Shown here: one piece after another, positions 1-6,135 of the stretch | Layout of the letters: each line of letters begins with the position of its first letter | Numbering within the stretch: the stretch's first letter is position 1 | NCBI GenBank assembly: GCA_029570245.1 | Contig: JAKQSH010000251.1 | Span: forward strand, 1-7,408 | Direction of reading: 5' to 3' | DNA length: 7,408 nucleotides | Source of the DNA: Deltaproteobacteria bacterium | GTDB taxonomy: Bacteria > Myxococcota_A > SURF-8 | The notes under the pieces: generated by a model | Told to the model about the DNA's origin: nothing | Seen by the model: only the letters and a program-made list of their open reading frames with translations | Databases searched by the model: none | Translations under genes and position numbers: made by a program

Positions 1-2360
1 TTTATGAAAGGCACCGACTTCAGGTAGTCGCGCAGGGCGCTTTTTAAGCGGCCCGTGCCGTGGCCATGAATGAAATACACAAAGGGCGCATTCTCGCGCA
101 TGGCGCGATCCAGAAAGAAGTCGGCCTGCTCCAGCGCGTCGTCCACCGTTTCGCCGCGCAGGTCGCAGGTCAGCGACTGTTCGCGCCGTTCGGGCTGCGC
201 CACCGGCGCGTGATCGGTGATGCGTACGGTCTGTTTGCCGCCGCCCGGCTGCTGCGCAGGCGGGATGGCCAGCAGGCGCTCCAGCGGCACGCGCATTTTC
301 AGGCGGCCGACTTCAACCAGCGCCGCGCCGCGCCCGTCTGGAGCTTCAACAATAACGCCGCGCCGGTCGAGATTGCTGATGTGTACCCAGGCGCCAGGCA
401 CGGCATCCTCGGCTTTGATATTGCGGAAGTTTACTTTGCCGGCCTGGTTGCGGCTTTCGCGCTCGCGCTTTTCTTCGGCGGCCTTTTCCGCCTGCATCGC
501 AAGGCGATCTTCTTTTGCACGCAAATCGCTCAACGCCTCGTTGGCGTCCTTCATCGACCCCTGCTTCTGAATGGTGCGGACAATTTCGCGCACCTCGTCT
601 TTCGCCCTGCGCACGCTGTCCAGCATTTCTTCCGAGCGTTTTCGCTCAAGCTCGAACTCGCGCGACTTGAGCAGCTGGAGCTTTGCAGCGTAATCGGACT
701 TCAGTTTTTCGACTTCGCGCTTGCGAGCTTCGAGTTCTTCGTTAAGTTTGCGGCCGCGCTCCACCTCGCGTTCGAGCGCCTTCACCATCGTTTCGATTTC
801 GACACCGCCCACATTCAGCTCCTGCGCACGCCTGACGACTTCATCCTGCAAGCCCAGTTCGCGCGCGATATTGAACGCCGACGACGAACCGGGCATGCCG
901 ATAGTGACGGTGTATGTCGGCTTCAGCAGTTCTTCCGAAAAACCGACTGCGGCGTTGGCGAATTCTTCGCGGCTGAAGGCCAGACGCTTGAGACTGTCGT
1001 AATGCGTGGCCACGGCGCAACGGGCCTGACGACGCGCGATGTTTTCCATTACGGCCTGCGCCAGAGCCGCGCCCTGCTGCGGGTCGGTGCCGATGATTAT
1101 TTCATCCAGCAGCAATAACGAACGCTCGCCGCAATCGGACAGCAGACGGTTGAGGCTGCGGATGTTGGCGGAGAATGTCGATAGGCCATCGGAAATCGAC
1201 TGCTCATCGCCCATGACAGTGACGACCTCGGAAAAGATGCCGACGCGCGAACCTTCGTCGCACGGCACATGCAGACCGCACATCGTCATAAGCGTAATAA
1301 GACCCATGGCCTTGAGCGATACTGTCTTGCCGCCGGCGTTGACGCCGGAAACTATGAGCACGCGGAATTTTTCGCCGATGGACAGATCGCTGGCGACGGC
1401 CTTCACGCCCTTCAGAATGAGCAGCGGATGGCGCGCCTGCCTCAAATCGAGCAGCGGTTCATCCACTATTTCCGGTGCGGTACAGTCCAGAGAAAAAGCC
1501 AGATGAGCTTTTGCCGAAATCACGTCAAGGTCAGTCAGCAGCGCCAGATTCGCCATAATTATTTCGCCGTCGGCTGCGACAGCGGCACTGAGTTCTTTAA
1601 GAATGCGGCGGGTCTCGCGCTCAAGCTCAAGTTCGGACATCTTGAGATCGTTGTTTATCATCACCAGTTCGTGCGGCTCGATAAACACCGTCTGGCCGGT
1701 CTGCGACGAGCCGTGCACAATACCCTTCACCTGCGAGCGTTCCTGCGAGCGAACAGGCAGAACGTAACGGTCTTCGCGCAGTGTGTAATAATTGTCCTGA
1801 AGTACGCGCTGCATTTCCGGAGCAGTAAGCATGGCTTCGAGTTTCTGCTTTATTCGGGCATGCAGATTGCGCACCTTTGTACGCAGCTCGGCCAGCGTGG
1901 CGCTTGCTTCGTCGCGGATTTCTCCTTTGTTGAAGTCGATGGAGGCTTCTATCAGTTCCAGCGAATACGTCACCGGCGCAAGCCCTTCGGCCAGCCCGGC
2001 CAGATGCGGCACGCGCGAGGCGTTTTTCTTGAGAGTCTTCGCCACGCGGTTTGAGGCTGCCGCCGTCTGCGCAACTTCGATCACCTCGGAAATCTCAAGC
2101 GTCATTTCCTTGGAGGCGCGCGCGATGTATTCACCAATGTTGTAAACACCGCCGAATGAAGGCGCGTCGTCAGTCTGCATCAGTTCACGATACTGCTGCA
2201 CCAACAGCAGCTGATATTCTATTTCGTTCCTGTCGGAAAGAAACGGCAGGTCCATACAACGCGCTCTGCCCTTCAACGTGGCCGCAAAGCCCGAAAGCGC
2301 GTCAACAATTCTGTCCCACTCAAGGTCGTATAAAGTTTTGTCAGATACTCTGAAAGTCAC
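1..2360 (-). CDS. mutS2: Endonuclease/recombination-suppressor MutS2, 3' end cut by window edge
   Basis: 786 residues are visible. The frame is open through base 1, so about 20 C-terminal residues are missing. MutS2 is a cytoplasmic MutS-family ATPase without the mismatch-recognition domain; family members act on branched DNA and recombination, or on collided ribosomes in some bacteria. The N-terminus (KTLYDLEWDRI) matches the family start. The ATPase core has Walker A GVNAGGKT (339-346), then a GDEQSISDGLSTFS segment, Walker B LLLLDE (D419, E420) with GTDP, and an ATHYDSLK segment. A long charged region, probably coiled coil, follows (about 520-640), then a KOW-like stretch and a C-terminal Smr nuclease domain with DLRGE (from D733) and HGHGTG (765-770). 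The GTG start at 2360 is chosen from family alignment and a purine-rich GGAAAGCGAG upstream. An in-frame TAG lies further upstream, with TTG codons as alternative starts between. Walker A and the loop after Walker B deviate slightly from the common GPNTGGKT and DELGAGTDP. Confidence 0.96.
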   Translation of the reverse strand, partial: MTFRVSDKTLYDLEWDRIVDALSGFAATLKGRARCMDLPFLSDRNEIEYQLLLVQQYRELMQTDDAPSFGGVYNIGEYIARASKEMTLEISEVIEVAQTAAASNRVAKTLKKNASRVPHLAGLAEGLAPVTYSLELIEASIDFNKGEIRDEASATLAELRTKVRNLHARIKQKLEAMLTAPEMQRVLQDNYYTLREDRYVLPVRSQERSQVKGIVHGSSQTGQTVFIEPHELVMINNDLKMSELELERETRRILKELSAAVAADGEIIMANLALLTDLDVISAKAHLAFSLDCTAPEIVDEPLLDLRQARHPLLILKGVKAVASDLSIGEKFRVLIVSGVNAGGKTVSLKAMGLITLMTMCGLHVPCDEGSRVGIFSEVVTVMGDEQSISDGLSTFSANIRSLNRLLSDCGERSLLLLDEIIIGTDPQQGAALAQAVMENIARRQARCAVATHYDSLKRLAFSREEFANAAVGFSEELLKPTYTVTIGMPGSSSAFNIARELGLQDEVVRRAQELNVGGVEIETMVKALEREVERGRKLNEELEARKREVEKLKSDYAAKLQLLKSREFELERKRSEEMLDSVRRAKDEVREIVRTIQKQGSMKDANEALSDLRAKEDRLAMQAEKAAEEKRERESRNQAGKVNFRNIKAEDAVPGAWVHISNLDRRGVIVEAPDGRGAALVEVGRLKMRVPLERLLAIPPAQQPGGGKQTVRITDHAPVAQPERREQSLTCDLRGETVDDALEQADFFLDRAMRENAPFVYFIHGHGTGRLKSALRDYLKSVPFI

Positions 2361-2408
2361 GTTGCAACTCGCTTTCCGAAAACAATTAGCATACGGTTCA
2401 GCGTTAAG

Positions 2409-2438
2409 ATAATAAAGATGCGCCTGCAAGGCAAGCAA
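2409..2438 (-). promoter_or_regulatory. Candidate promoter for mutS2
   Basis: On the minus strand, TTGCTT (2438-2433) is followed after 18 bp by TATTAT (2414-2409), about 50 bp upstream of the GTG start. The match to sigma70 consensus is moderate (4/6 and 5/6). The region is A/T-rich near the -10. It is the best candidate I see for mutS2, but no independent evidence supports it. Confidence 0.35.
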
Positions 2439-2455
2439 CTATTGAGTGACACGGT

Positions 2456-2478
2456 GAGACTCAAATCCTTCGAGTCTC
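2456..2478. repeat. Inverted repeat between mutS2 and pgsA
   Basis: GAGACTC (2456-2462) and GAGTCTC (2472-2478) form a perfect 7-bp inverted repeat around a 9-nt loop. It ends 5 bp before the -35 box of the pgsA promoter and lies upstream of the candidate mutS2 promoter. It has no following T-tract and does not fold as a tRNA arm, so a protein-binding site is more plausible than a terminator. Its role is unknown. Confidence 0.45.
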
Positions 2479-2482
2479 CAGT

Positions 2483-2512
2483 TTGACATTCACACCCGAA
2501 TGCCTGCATAAT
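2483..2512 (+). promoter_or_regulatory. Sigma70-type promoter of pgsA
   Basis: A perfect -35 box TTGACA (2483-2488) is followed after 18 bp by CATAAT (2507-2512), a 5/6 match to TATAAT. Transcription would begin near 2519, giving a leader of about 54 nt before the ATG at 2573. This placement argues against reading pgsA from the in-frame TTG at 2483, which lies inside the -35 box. Confidence 0.7.
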
Positions 2513-2517
2513 TATGC
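2506..2517. promoter_or_regulatory. 12-bp perfect palindrome over the pgsA -10 box
   Basis: GCATAATTATGC is its own reverse complement and covers almost all of the predicted -10 element of the pgsA promoter. The position is typical of a repressor operator. The A/T-rich core could also be a by-product of the -10 sequence. No second copy with the same sequence was seen in the window. Confidence 0.35.
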
Positions 2518-2572
2518 TCATTGCATTTGCGGAAATATCCGGCGCTCGTACAAAAGCGACGCGGGGAATCAA

Positions 2573-3253
2573 ATGATAAGAAAAAAAAGACGTGTGAAAA
2601 TAAGCGCCAGAATAAAGGAACTGCGTCCGACCCTGTGGGAAGAAGCGAAAACCGTTCCCAACATAATGACATTCGCCCGAATTCTGGCGATTCCGGTCAT
2701 GCTGGTGCTGACCATGCAGCAGACGCCCGAACTATCGTTCATTTCAGCATGGATATACGGACTGGTGGCAATAACAGACATGCTTGACGGCTGGCTGGCG
2801 AGAAAACTCAATCAGGTGACGATACTCGGAAAATACCTCGACCCGCTGGCCGACAAACTCATGGTTCTTTCGCTGCTGATGGCAATGCTGGTGCTTAAGC
2901 GAGTGCCGCTGTGGGTGGTGATAGTTCTGCTGGTGCGCGAAATCGCCATAACCGGCCTGCGCTCAATCGCCAGCTCTGAAGGACTTGTGATTGCGGCAGA
3001 TAAAATGGGCAAGGCCAAAACCGCCTTCCAGATGGTGGGACTGATCGCGCTTTGTGTGCATTATCCCTATATCGTCAATTTCCTGGTATGGGAAGGAGAA
3101 CTGGATTTCAACCGAATAGGGCTGGCGCTGCTTTACGGTTCGGTTTTCTTTTCTCTGTATTCAGCCGGGGAGTATTTCATAAGCTTCGTGCGCGAAATGC
3201 GCAACGTCAGGAATTCCGGCGCAAAACGAGAAAACCGGGACATTACCCCATAG
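2573..3253 (+). CDS. pgsA: CDP-diacylglycerol--glycerol-3-phosphate 3-phosphatidyltransferase
   Basis: 226 residues. The enzyme transfers the phosphatidyl group from CDP-diacylglycerol to glycerol-3-phosphate, giving phosphatidylglycerophosphate, the committed step to phosphatidylglycerol and cardiolipin; it works in the inner membrane. The full CDP-alcohol phosphatidyltransferase signature is present, with D69, D72-G73, A76-R77, G86, D90 and D94 in the exact D-x2-DG-x2-AR-x8-G-x3-D-x3-D spacing. The PgsA-type segments VREIAITGLRS (121-131) and GKAKT (146-150) follow, and about six hydrophobic stretches span residues 36-205. The ATG at 2573 is chosen because GGGGAA lies 5 nt upstream and the promoter at 2483-2512 precedes it; the frame stays open upstream to 2483. 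A basic N-terminal tail (KKRRVK) and a charged C-terminal tail make it slightly longer than the usual 180-200 residues. It appears monocistronic, with a hairpin after the stop. Confidence 0.93.
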   Translation: MIRKKRRVKISARIKELRPTLWEEAKTVPNIMTFARILAIPVMLVLTMQQTPELSFISAWIYGLVAITDMLDGWLARKLNQVTILGKYLDPLADKLMVLSLLMAMLVLKRVPLWVVIVLLVREIAITGLRSIASSEGLVIAADKMGKAKTAFQMVGLIALCVHYPYIVNFLVWEGELDFNRIGLALLYGSVFFSLYSAGEYFISFVREMRNVRNSGAKRENRDITP

Positions 3254-3268
3254 AATATTTCCGAAAAT

Positions 3269-3301
3269 GCAATGGGACCGGGTATTTCCCGATCCCATTG
3301 C
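3269..3301 (+). terminator. Strong hairpin after pgsA, probable terminator without a T-tract
   Basis: GCAATGGGA (3269-3277) pairs with TCCCATTGC (3293-3301), and CGGG (3279-3282) pairs with CCCG (3288-3291). There is a single C/A mismatch between the two stems and a TATTT loop. It starts 15 bp after the pgsA stop codon, the usual position of an intrinsic terminator. No run of T follows on the plus strand, so termination strength is uncertain; it may act with Rho or protect the mRNA 3' end. Confidence 0.55.
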
Positions 3302-3364
3302 CTGCACCAAACCTCTCCATCGCAACCATCTAAAAGCTATCCCACCCTTATCCGTATGCGAAAA

Positions 3365-3412
3365 GCTTCCGCATGGAATGTGAAGCCTCAACAATGAATA
3401 ATTATTCAGGCT
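3365..3412. repeat. Overlapping inverted repeats with a 14-bp palindrome
   Basis: GCTTC (3365-3369) can pair with GAAGC (3382-3386), with extra pairing CAT/ATG inside. AGCCT (3384-3388) can instead pair with AGGCT (3408-3412), and the two pairings share bases 3384-3386, so they exclude each other. Inside the second lies TGAATAATTATTCA (3395-3408), a perfect 14-bp palindrome. The region is non-coding, with only short unconvincing reading frames. Whether it works as DNA operator or as RNA structure cannot be told from sequence. Confidence 0.35.
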
Positions 3413-3445
3413 CAGGTAGAAAAATAACCGCAGCATTGACTGTTG

Positions 3446-3459
3446 TCAAGAAATCTTGA
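3446..3459. repeat. Inverted repeat TCAAGA-N2-TCTTGA upstream of the operon promoter
   Basis: TCAAGA (3446-3451) and TCTTGA (3454-3459) are perfect reverse complements separated by AA. The repeat sits about 33 bp upstream of the -35 box at 3492, a position suited to an activator or repressor site. A TTGACT lies just before it at 3436-3441, but I see no good -10 box at the right distance from it. Confidence 0.35.
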
Positions 3460-3491
3460 GACATCCATCAGCACATCGTGAAACAAGCATG

Positions 3492-3519
3492 TTGACACCG
3501 GAATCAGAGCGGCTAAACT
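3492..3519 (+). promoter_or_regulatory. Candidate promoter of the flavoprotein-Amr operon
   Basis: A perfect TTGACA (3492-3497) is followed after 16 bp by TAAACT (3514-3519), a 4/6 match to TATAAT. Transcription would start near 3526, leaving about 18 nt that contain the GGAG (3531-3534) used by the ATG at 3544. It is the best promoter between the pgsA hairpin and the operon; the weak -10 box would fit an activated promoter. Confidence 0.5.
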
Positions 3520-3543
3520 GCATTGAGAATGGAGCGAAAGCGT

Positions 3544-4983
3544 ATGAATTCAAACTGGAAAACAGTGTCGGCGCTGCTGTTTGCGGTCGCCATAACCGTA
3601 ATAATAATATCTGATCTGCGCAATCTGTTGCGTGGAGAACCGCCGTTCAGCATTCCTCCCGGAGAACGTCTGCACGAAGTTTATCCCGAAGCGCATTCGT
3701 TCAGACTGGATAAAAGCGGCTCATGGCCCTGCCTGGCTGCGCTGGATGCCGGCGGAAATGAAATCGGAGCCGTGTTTTTAAGCGACCATCTGCCCCCGAC
3801 GGTAAGAGGCTATGCAGGAGCGATGTCTCTGCTGGCCGCCTTCGATAAAAACGGCATCATTCATGGCGCAAGCGTTCTGAAGCATTCAGAAACTCCGGCG
3901 TATTTTTCCATGATTACCGGGGCCGGGTTTCTGAAGCGTTTCAATGGTGAAAATGTCAGTGGCGATTTCAGTGACCTCGACGCCGTAAGCGGCGCGACAA
4001 TAACATCCGAAGCCATAAAAAAAGACCTCATCGAAGGCGCACGCCTGCTTGCCCATGAAAGATACGGCATAAAAAGCCAATCAACCGGAAAATCATCATC
4101 GAAAGAATTTTTTGAAATTGCATCAATCGCTTTACTGCTGGTGCTGGCGAGCGTCGCATATGTGATGCGAAACAGACGCCTGCGCCATGCTTCGCTTCTG
4201 GCATCGGTAATTATACTTGGGCTATGGCTTAATTGCTCATTGAGCATACAGCAGATTTCCACACTGGCGGCGCTGTCCATACCGGCGGCATCAGGCGCAA
4301 TGCTGCTGCTGCTGATCTTCGCACTGATAAGCGCAGCCACACGCAGACAGATATATTGTCACATGCTCTGCCCATTCGGAGCGATGCAGGAATTCATGTA
4401 CTCCCTTGTTCCTTATCGTCTGGCGCCTTCACAGAAACTTATGCTGTGGGCTTCACGGATCAAGTTTCTGACGCTGTTTGCAGTAATCTGCGCATTCTTC
4501 GCCTTCGGCTTCAAAGCGGCGCTGATGACAGAACCCTTCGGCGCGGTCTTCGAGTTCTCGGCTTCAAGATATTCCATGGCATTTGCGGTGACGCTGCTGC
4601 TCGCATCCGGCATATACAAAAGGTTTTTCTGCCGCTGTCTGTGCCCCAGCGGGGCATGCCTGCATGCGGTCGCAAAAACAAGCGCCGCCCTGCAACATTT
4701 TGTGGGAAAGCGTCATTCGGTTTCCGTCGGAACGACACACGGCAGGCTGCTGAATGGCTGGCGCGACATCTTATTTGTTTTGTTGCTGTTGCTTGCTCTG
4801 TCTGCGATGGCAGGAGTCGGGATGCAGCAACATTACGAAATAGCGCAGCAGGAAGGAAAAACACAGGCAGAGCAGCGAAAATTTGAGAAAGTGAACGTTG
4901 AACGCATCCGCGAAGGCGTATACAATAAAAAATTGTCGGACATTAAGGCGAAATACTGGAAAACCGCAGATGAAGACGAATAA
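3544..4983 (+). CDS. NosR-like membrane protein: FMN-binding domain plus Fe-S polyferredoxin-type core
   Basis: 479 residues. Residues 8-24 are a membrane anchor. Residues about 85-165 form an FMN-binding domain (GYAGAMSLLAAFD, later ETPAYFSMI), with D146-AVSGAT, the motif whose threonine (T152) is covalently flavinylated in NqrC, RnfG and NosR; with this topology it lies in the periplasm. About six more membrane segments follow (near 190-208, 216-234, 244-266, 305-327, 343-358, 407-426). Two paired motifs, C272-HML-CPFGA and C363-RCL-CPSGA, match the CxxxCP repeats of the NosR/PceC/polyferredoxin family. The C-terminal ferredoxin cysteines of classical NosR are absent and replaced by a charged, probably helical tail (430-479). 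The likely role is moving electrons across the inner membrane to or from the periplasmic flavin; the partner is unknown. ATG 3544 is favoured over ATG 3529 because GGAG lies 9 nt upstream. No nos genes are nearby; amrS overlaps its end by 14 nt. Confidence 0.85.
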   Translation: MNSNWKTVSALLFAVAITVIIISDLRNLLRGEPPFSIPPGERLHEVYPEAHSFRLDKSGSWPCLAALDAGGNEIGAVFLSDHLPPTVRGYAGAMSLLAAFDKNGIIHGASVLKHSETPAYFSMITGAGFLKRFNGENVSGDFSDLDAVSGATITSEAIKKDLIEGARLLAHERYGIKSQSTGKSSSKEFFEIASIALLLVLASVAYVMRNRRLRHASLLASVIILGLWLNCSLSIQQISTLAALSIPAASGAMLLLLIFALISAATRRQIYCHMLCPFGAMQEFMYSLVPYRLAPSQKLMLWASRIKFLTLFAVICAFFAFGFKAALMTEPFGAVFEFSASRYSMAFAVTLLLASGIYKRFFCRCLCPSGACLHAVAKTSAALQHFVGKRHSVSVGTTHGRLLNGWRDILFVLLLLLALSAMAGVGMQQHYEIAQQEGKTQAEQRKFEKVNVERIREGVYNKKLSDIKAKYWKTADEDE

Positions 4984-5965
4984 GGGATCAGCCGGAACGG
5001 TAACGTGCGAACTCTGCCCCAAAGAGTGCCGCCTTGCCGCCTTCGAACGCGGCGACTGCGGAGTTCGTTACAATGCCGGAGGAGAACTGCACACTCTGGT
5101 ATACGGAAAAGCCTGCTCGCTGCACATCGACCCCATGGAAAAAAAACCGATGTTCCATTTTCTGCCCGGAACGCCGATTTTTTCCGTGGCGACAGCCGGA
5201 TGCAATCTGCACTGTAAATTCTGCCAGAACTGGCAGATATCGCAGAAAAAACCGGAAGAAATCGACAACGCCGATGCACCGCCGCAATTCATTGTCGATA
5301 ACGCGATATCAAACGGCTGTCGTTCGATTGCCTACACATACACCGACCCGACAGTATTTTACGAATATACTTACGATACGGCCAGGCTGGCGAGAGAAGC
5401 GGGCTTGCGCAATGTGCTTGTGACAGCCGGATACATCAACGAAAAGCCGCTGCGCGAACTGTGCCGATTCATCGACGGCGCGAACGTCGATCTGAAAGCC
5501 TTCGACGATCGTTTTTACCGTGAAGTCTGCGACGGAAGTCTGGCTCCGGTTCTGCGTGCGCTTGAAGTAATGAATGAAGAAAAAGTTTTCATCGAAATTA
5601 CAAATCTCATAGTTCCCGGCCTTAACGACAACATGGTGAAGATTTCGCAGATGTGTCGCTGGATCGTCGAAAAACTCGGAGATGAAACTCCGCTGCACTT
5701 CTCACGCTTCAGCCCGCAGTATCAACTGCTTAACCTGCCGCCCACTCCGGGCGACACTCTGGAGAGAGCCGCACATCTTGCAAAAGAAGCCGGGCTCAAA
5801 CACGTTTATGTCGGAAACATGCGCCTGCCGGAATTCGAGAACACATATTGCCCCGGCTGCGGTACGTTGCTGATTGAACGCGCCATTTTCAGAATTCAGG
5901 CAAACAACATCAAAGACGGTCTCTGTCCGCAGTGCGGCAGAAAACAGCATGGAGTGTGGAAGTGA
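4970..5965 (+). CDS. amrS: AmmeMemoRadiSam system radical SAM enzyme
   Basis: 331 residues, a cytoplasmic radical SAM enzyme of the AmrS family, usually encoded beside MEMO (AmrB) and AMMECR1 (AmrA) proteins as it is here. The reaction is not established. The SAM-cleaving [4Fe-4S] motif is C78-NLH-C82-KF-C85. Before it is the family's N-terminal cysteine cluster (C13, C16, C20, C30, in CELCPKEC and GDCGVR). At the C-terminus two CPxCG knuckles (C294/C297 and C319/C322) look like a zinc ribbon. Typical segments such as AYTYTDPTVFYEY (121-133) and NVDLKAFDD (172-180) are intact. The ATG at 4970 lies inside the end of the upstream gene, with GGA 9 nt before it. The frame is open further upstream, but only within coding sequence of the flavoprotein gene. 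The protein begins only 12 residues before the first cysteine, with no Tat signal, unlike some homologues. Confidence 0.93.
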   Translation: MKTNKGSAGTVTCELCPKECRLAAFERGDCGVRYNAGGELHTLVYGKACSLHIDPMEKKPMFHFLPGTPIFSVATAGCNLHCKFCQNWQISQKKPEEIDNADAPPQFIVDNAISNGCRSIAYTYTDPTVFYEYTYDTARLAREAGLRNVLVTAGYINEKPLRELCRFIDGANVDLKAFDDRFYREVCDGSLAPVLRALEVMNEEKVFIEITNLIVPGLNDNMVKISQMCRWIVEKLGDETPLHFSRFSPQYQLLNLPPTPGDTLERAAHLAKEAGLKHVYVGNMRLPEFENTYCPGCGTLLIERAIFRIQANNIKDGLCPQCGRKQHGVWK

Positions 5966-6132
5966 GCAAAATACCAGTAAAGTGCAGCAGGAGAAATTTT
6001 CTGGCCGGAATACTGGCTCTTACGCTTGGAAGTATCTCCATTTTTGACGGCAGACGGAAAACAGCTGCAAGGCTCAAGCGCCGGACTGATATTGCAGGAC
6101 GGAAAGCAATGTTCTTCAGAAAAGGAGCCTGA
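5962..6132 (+). CDS. 56-residue protein with twin-arginine (Tat) signal sequence
   Basis: A small gene that exactly fills the space between amrS and the MEMO-AMMECR1 gene. Its GTG start overlaps the amrS TGA as GTGA, with GGAG 7 nt upstream, and its stop ends 3 nt before the next ATG. Such spacing is strong evidence that it is translated. The N-terminus has SRRNFLAG (residues 9-16), a textbook Tat motif, followed by a hydrophobic stretch (LAGILALTLGSISIF) and then a basic tail (RRKTAARLKRR, ending AMFFRKGA). There is no room for a folded domain of usual size, no cysteine after the signal, and no obvious signal-peptidase site of the AxA type. The tail resembles the stretch just before the N-terminal cysteines in Tat-bearing AmrS proteins as I remember them (AMFYxKL-like), so it may be a displaced AmrS leader. 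Otherwise it is a membrane-anchored small partner. Function unknown. Confidence 0.65.
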   Translation: MSKIPVKCSRRNFLAGILALTLGSISIFDGRRKTAARLKRRTDIAGRKAMFFRKGA

Positions 6133-6135
6133 AAC

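Noticed and set aside
60..1118. Long plus-strand open frames across 60-2145 (up to 352 codons)
   Set aside because: They lie opposite mutS2, whose minus-strand frame is continuous and carries every family motif. Their translations show no recognisable domain.
2456..2490. TTCGAGTCTCC resembling a tRNA T-loop and stem
   Set aside because: The 5' half of the T stem does not pair, and no anticodon or acceptor arm can be drawn on either strand; it is explained by the 7-bp inverted repeat.
2483..2572. Extended pgsA start at the in-frame TTG (2483)
   Set aside because: The TTG is part of the -35 box, there is no ribosome site before it, and the extra 30 residues do not resemble PgsA. The ATG at 2573 has a good GGGGAA.
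3267..3382. Short plus-strand frame of about 38 codons after pgsA
   Set aside because: It has no ribosome binding site, starts inside the terminator-like hairpin, and its product has no recognisable feature.
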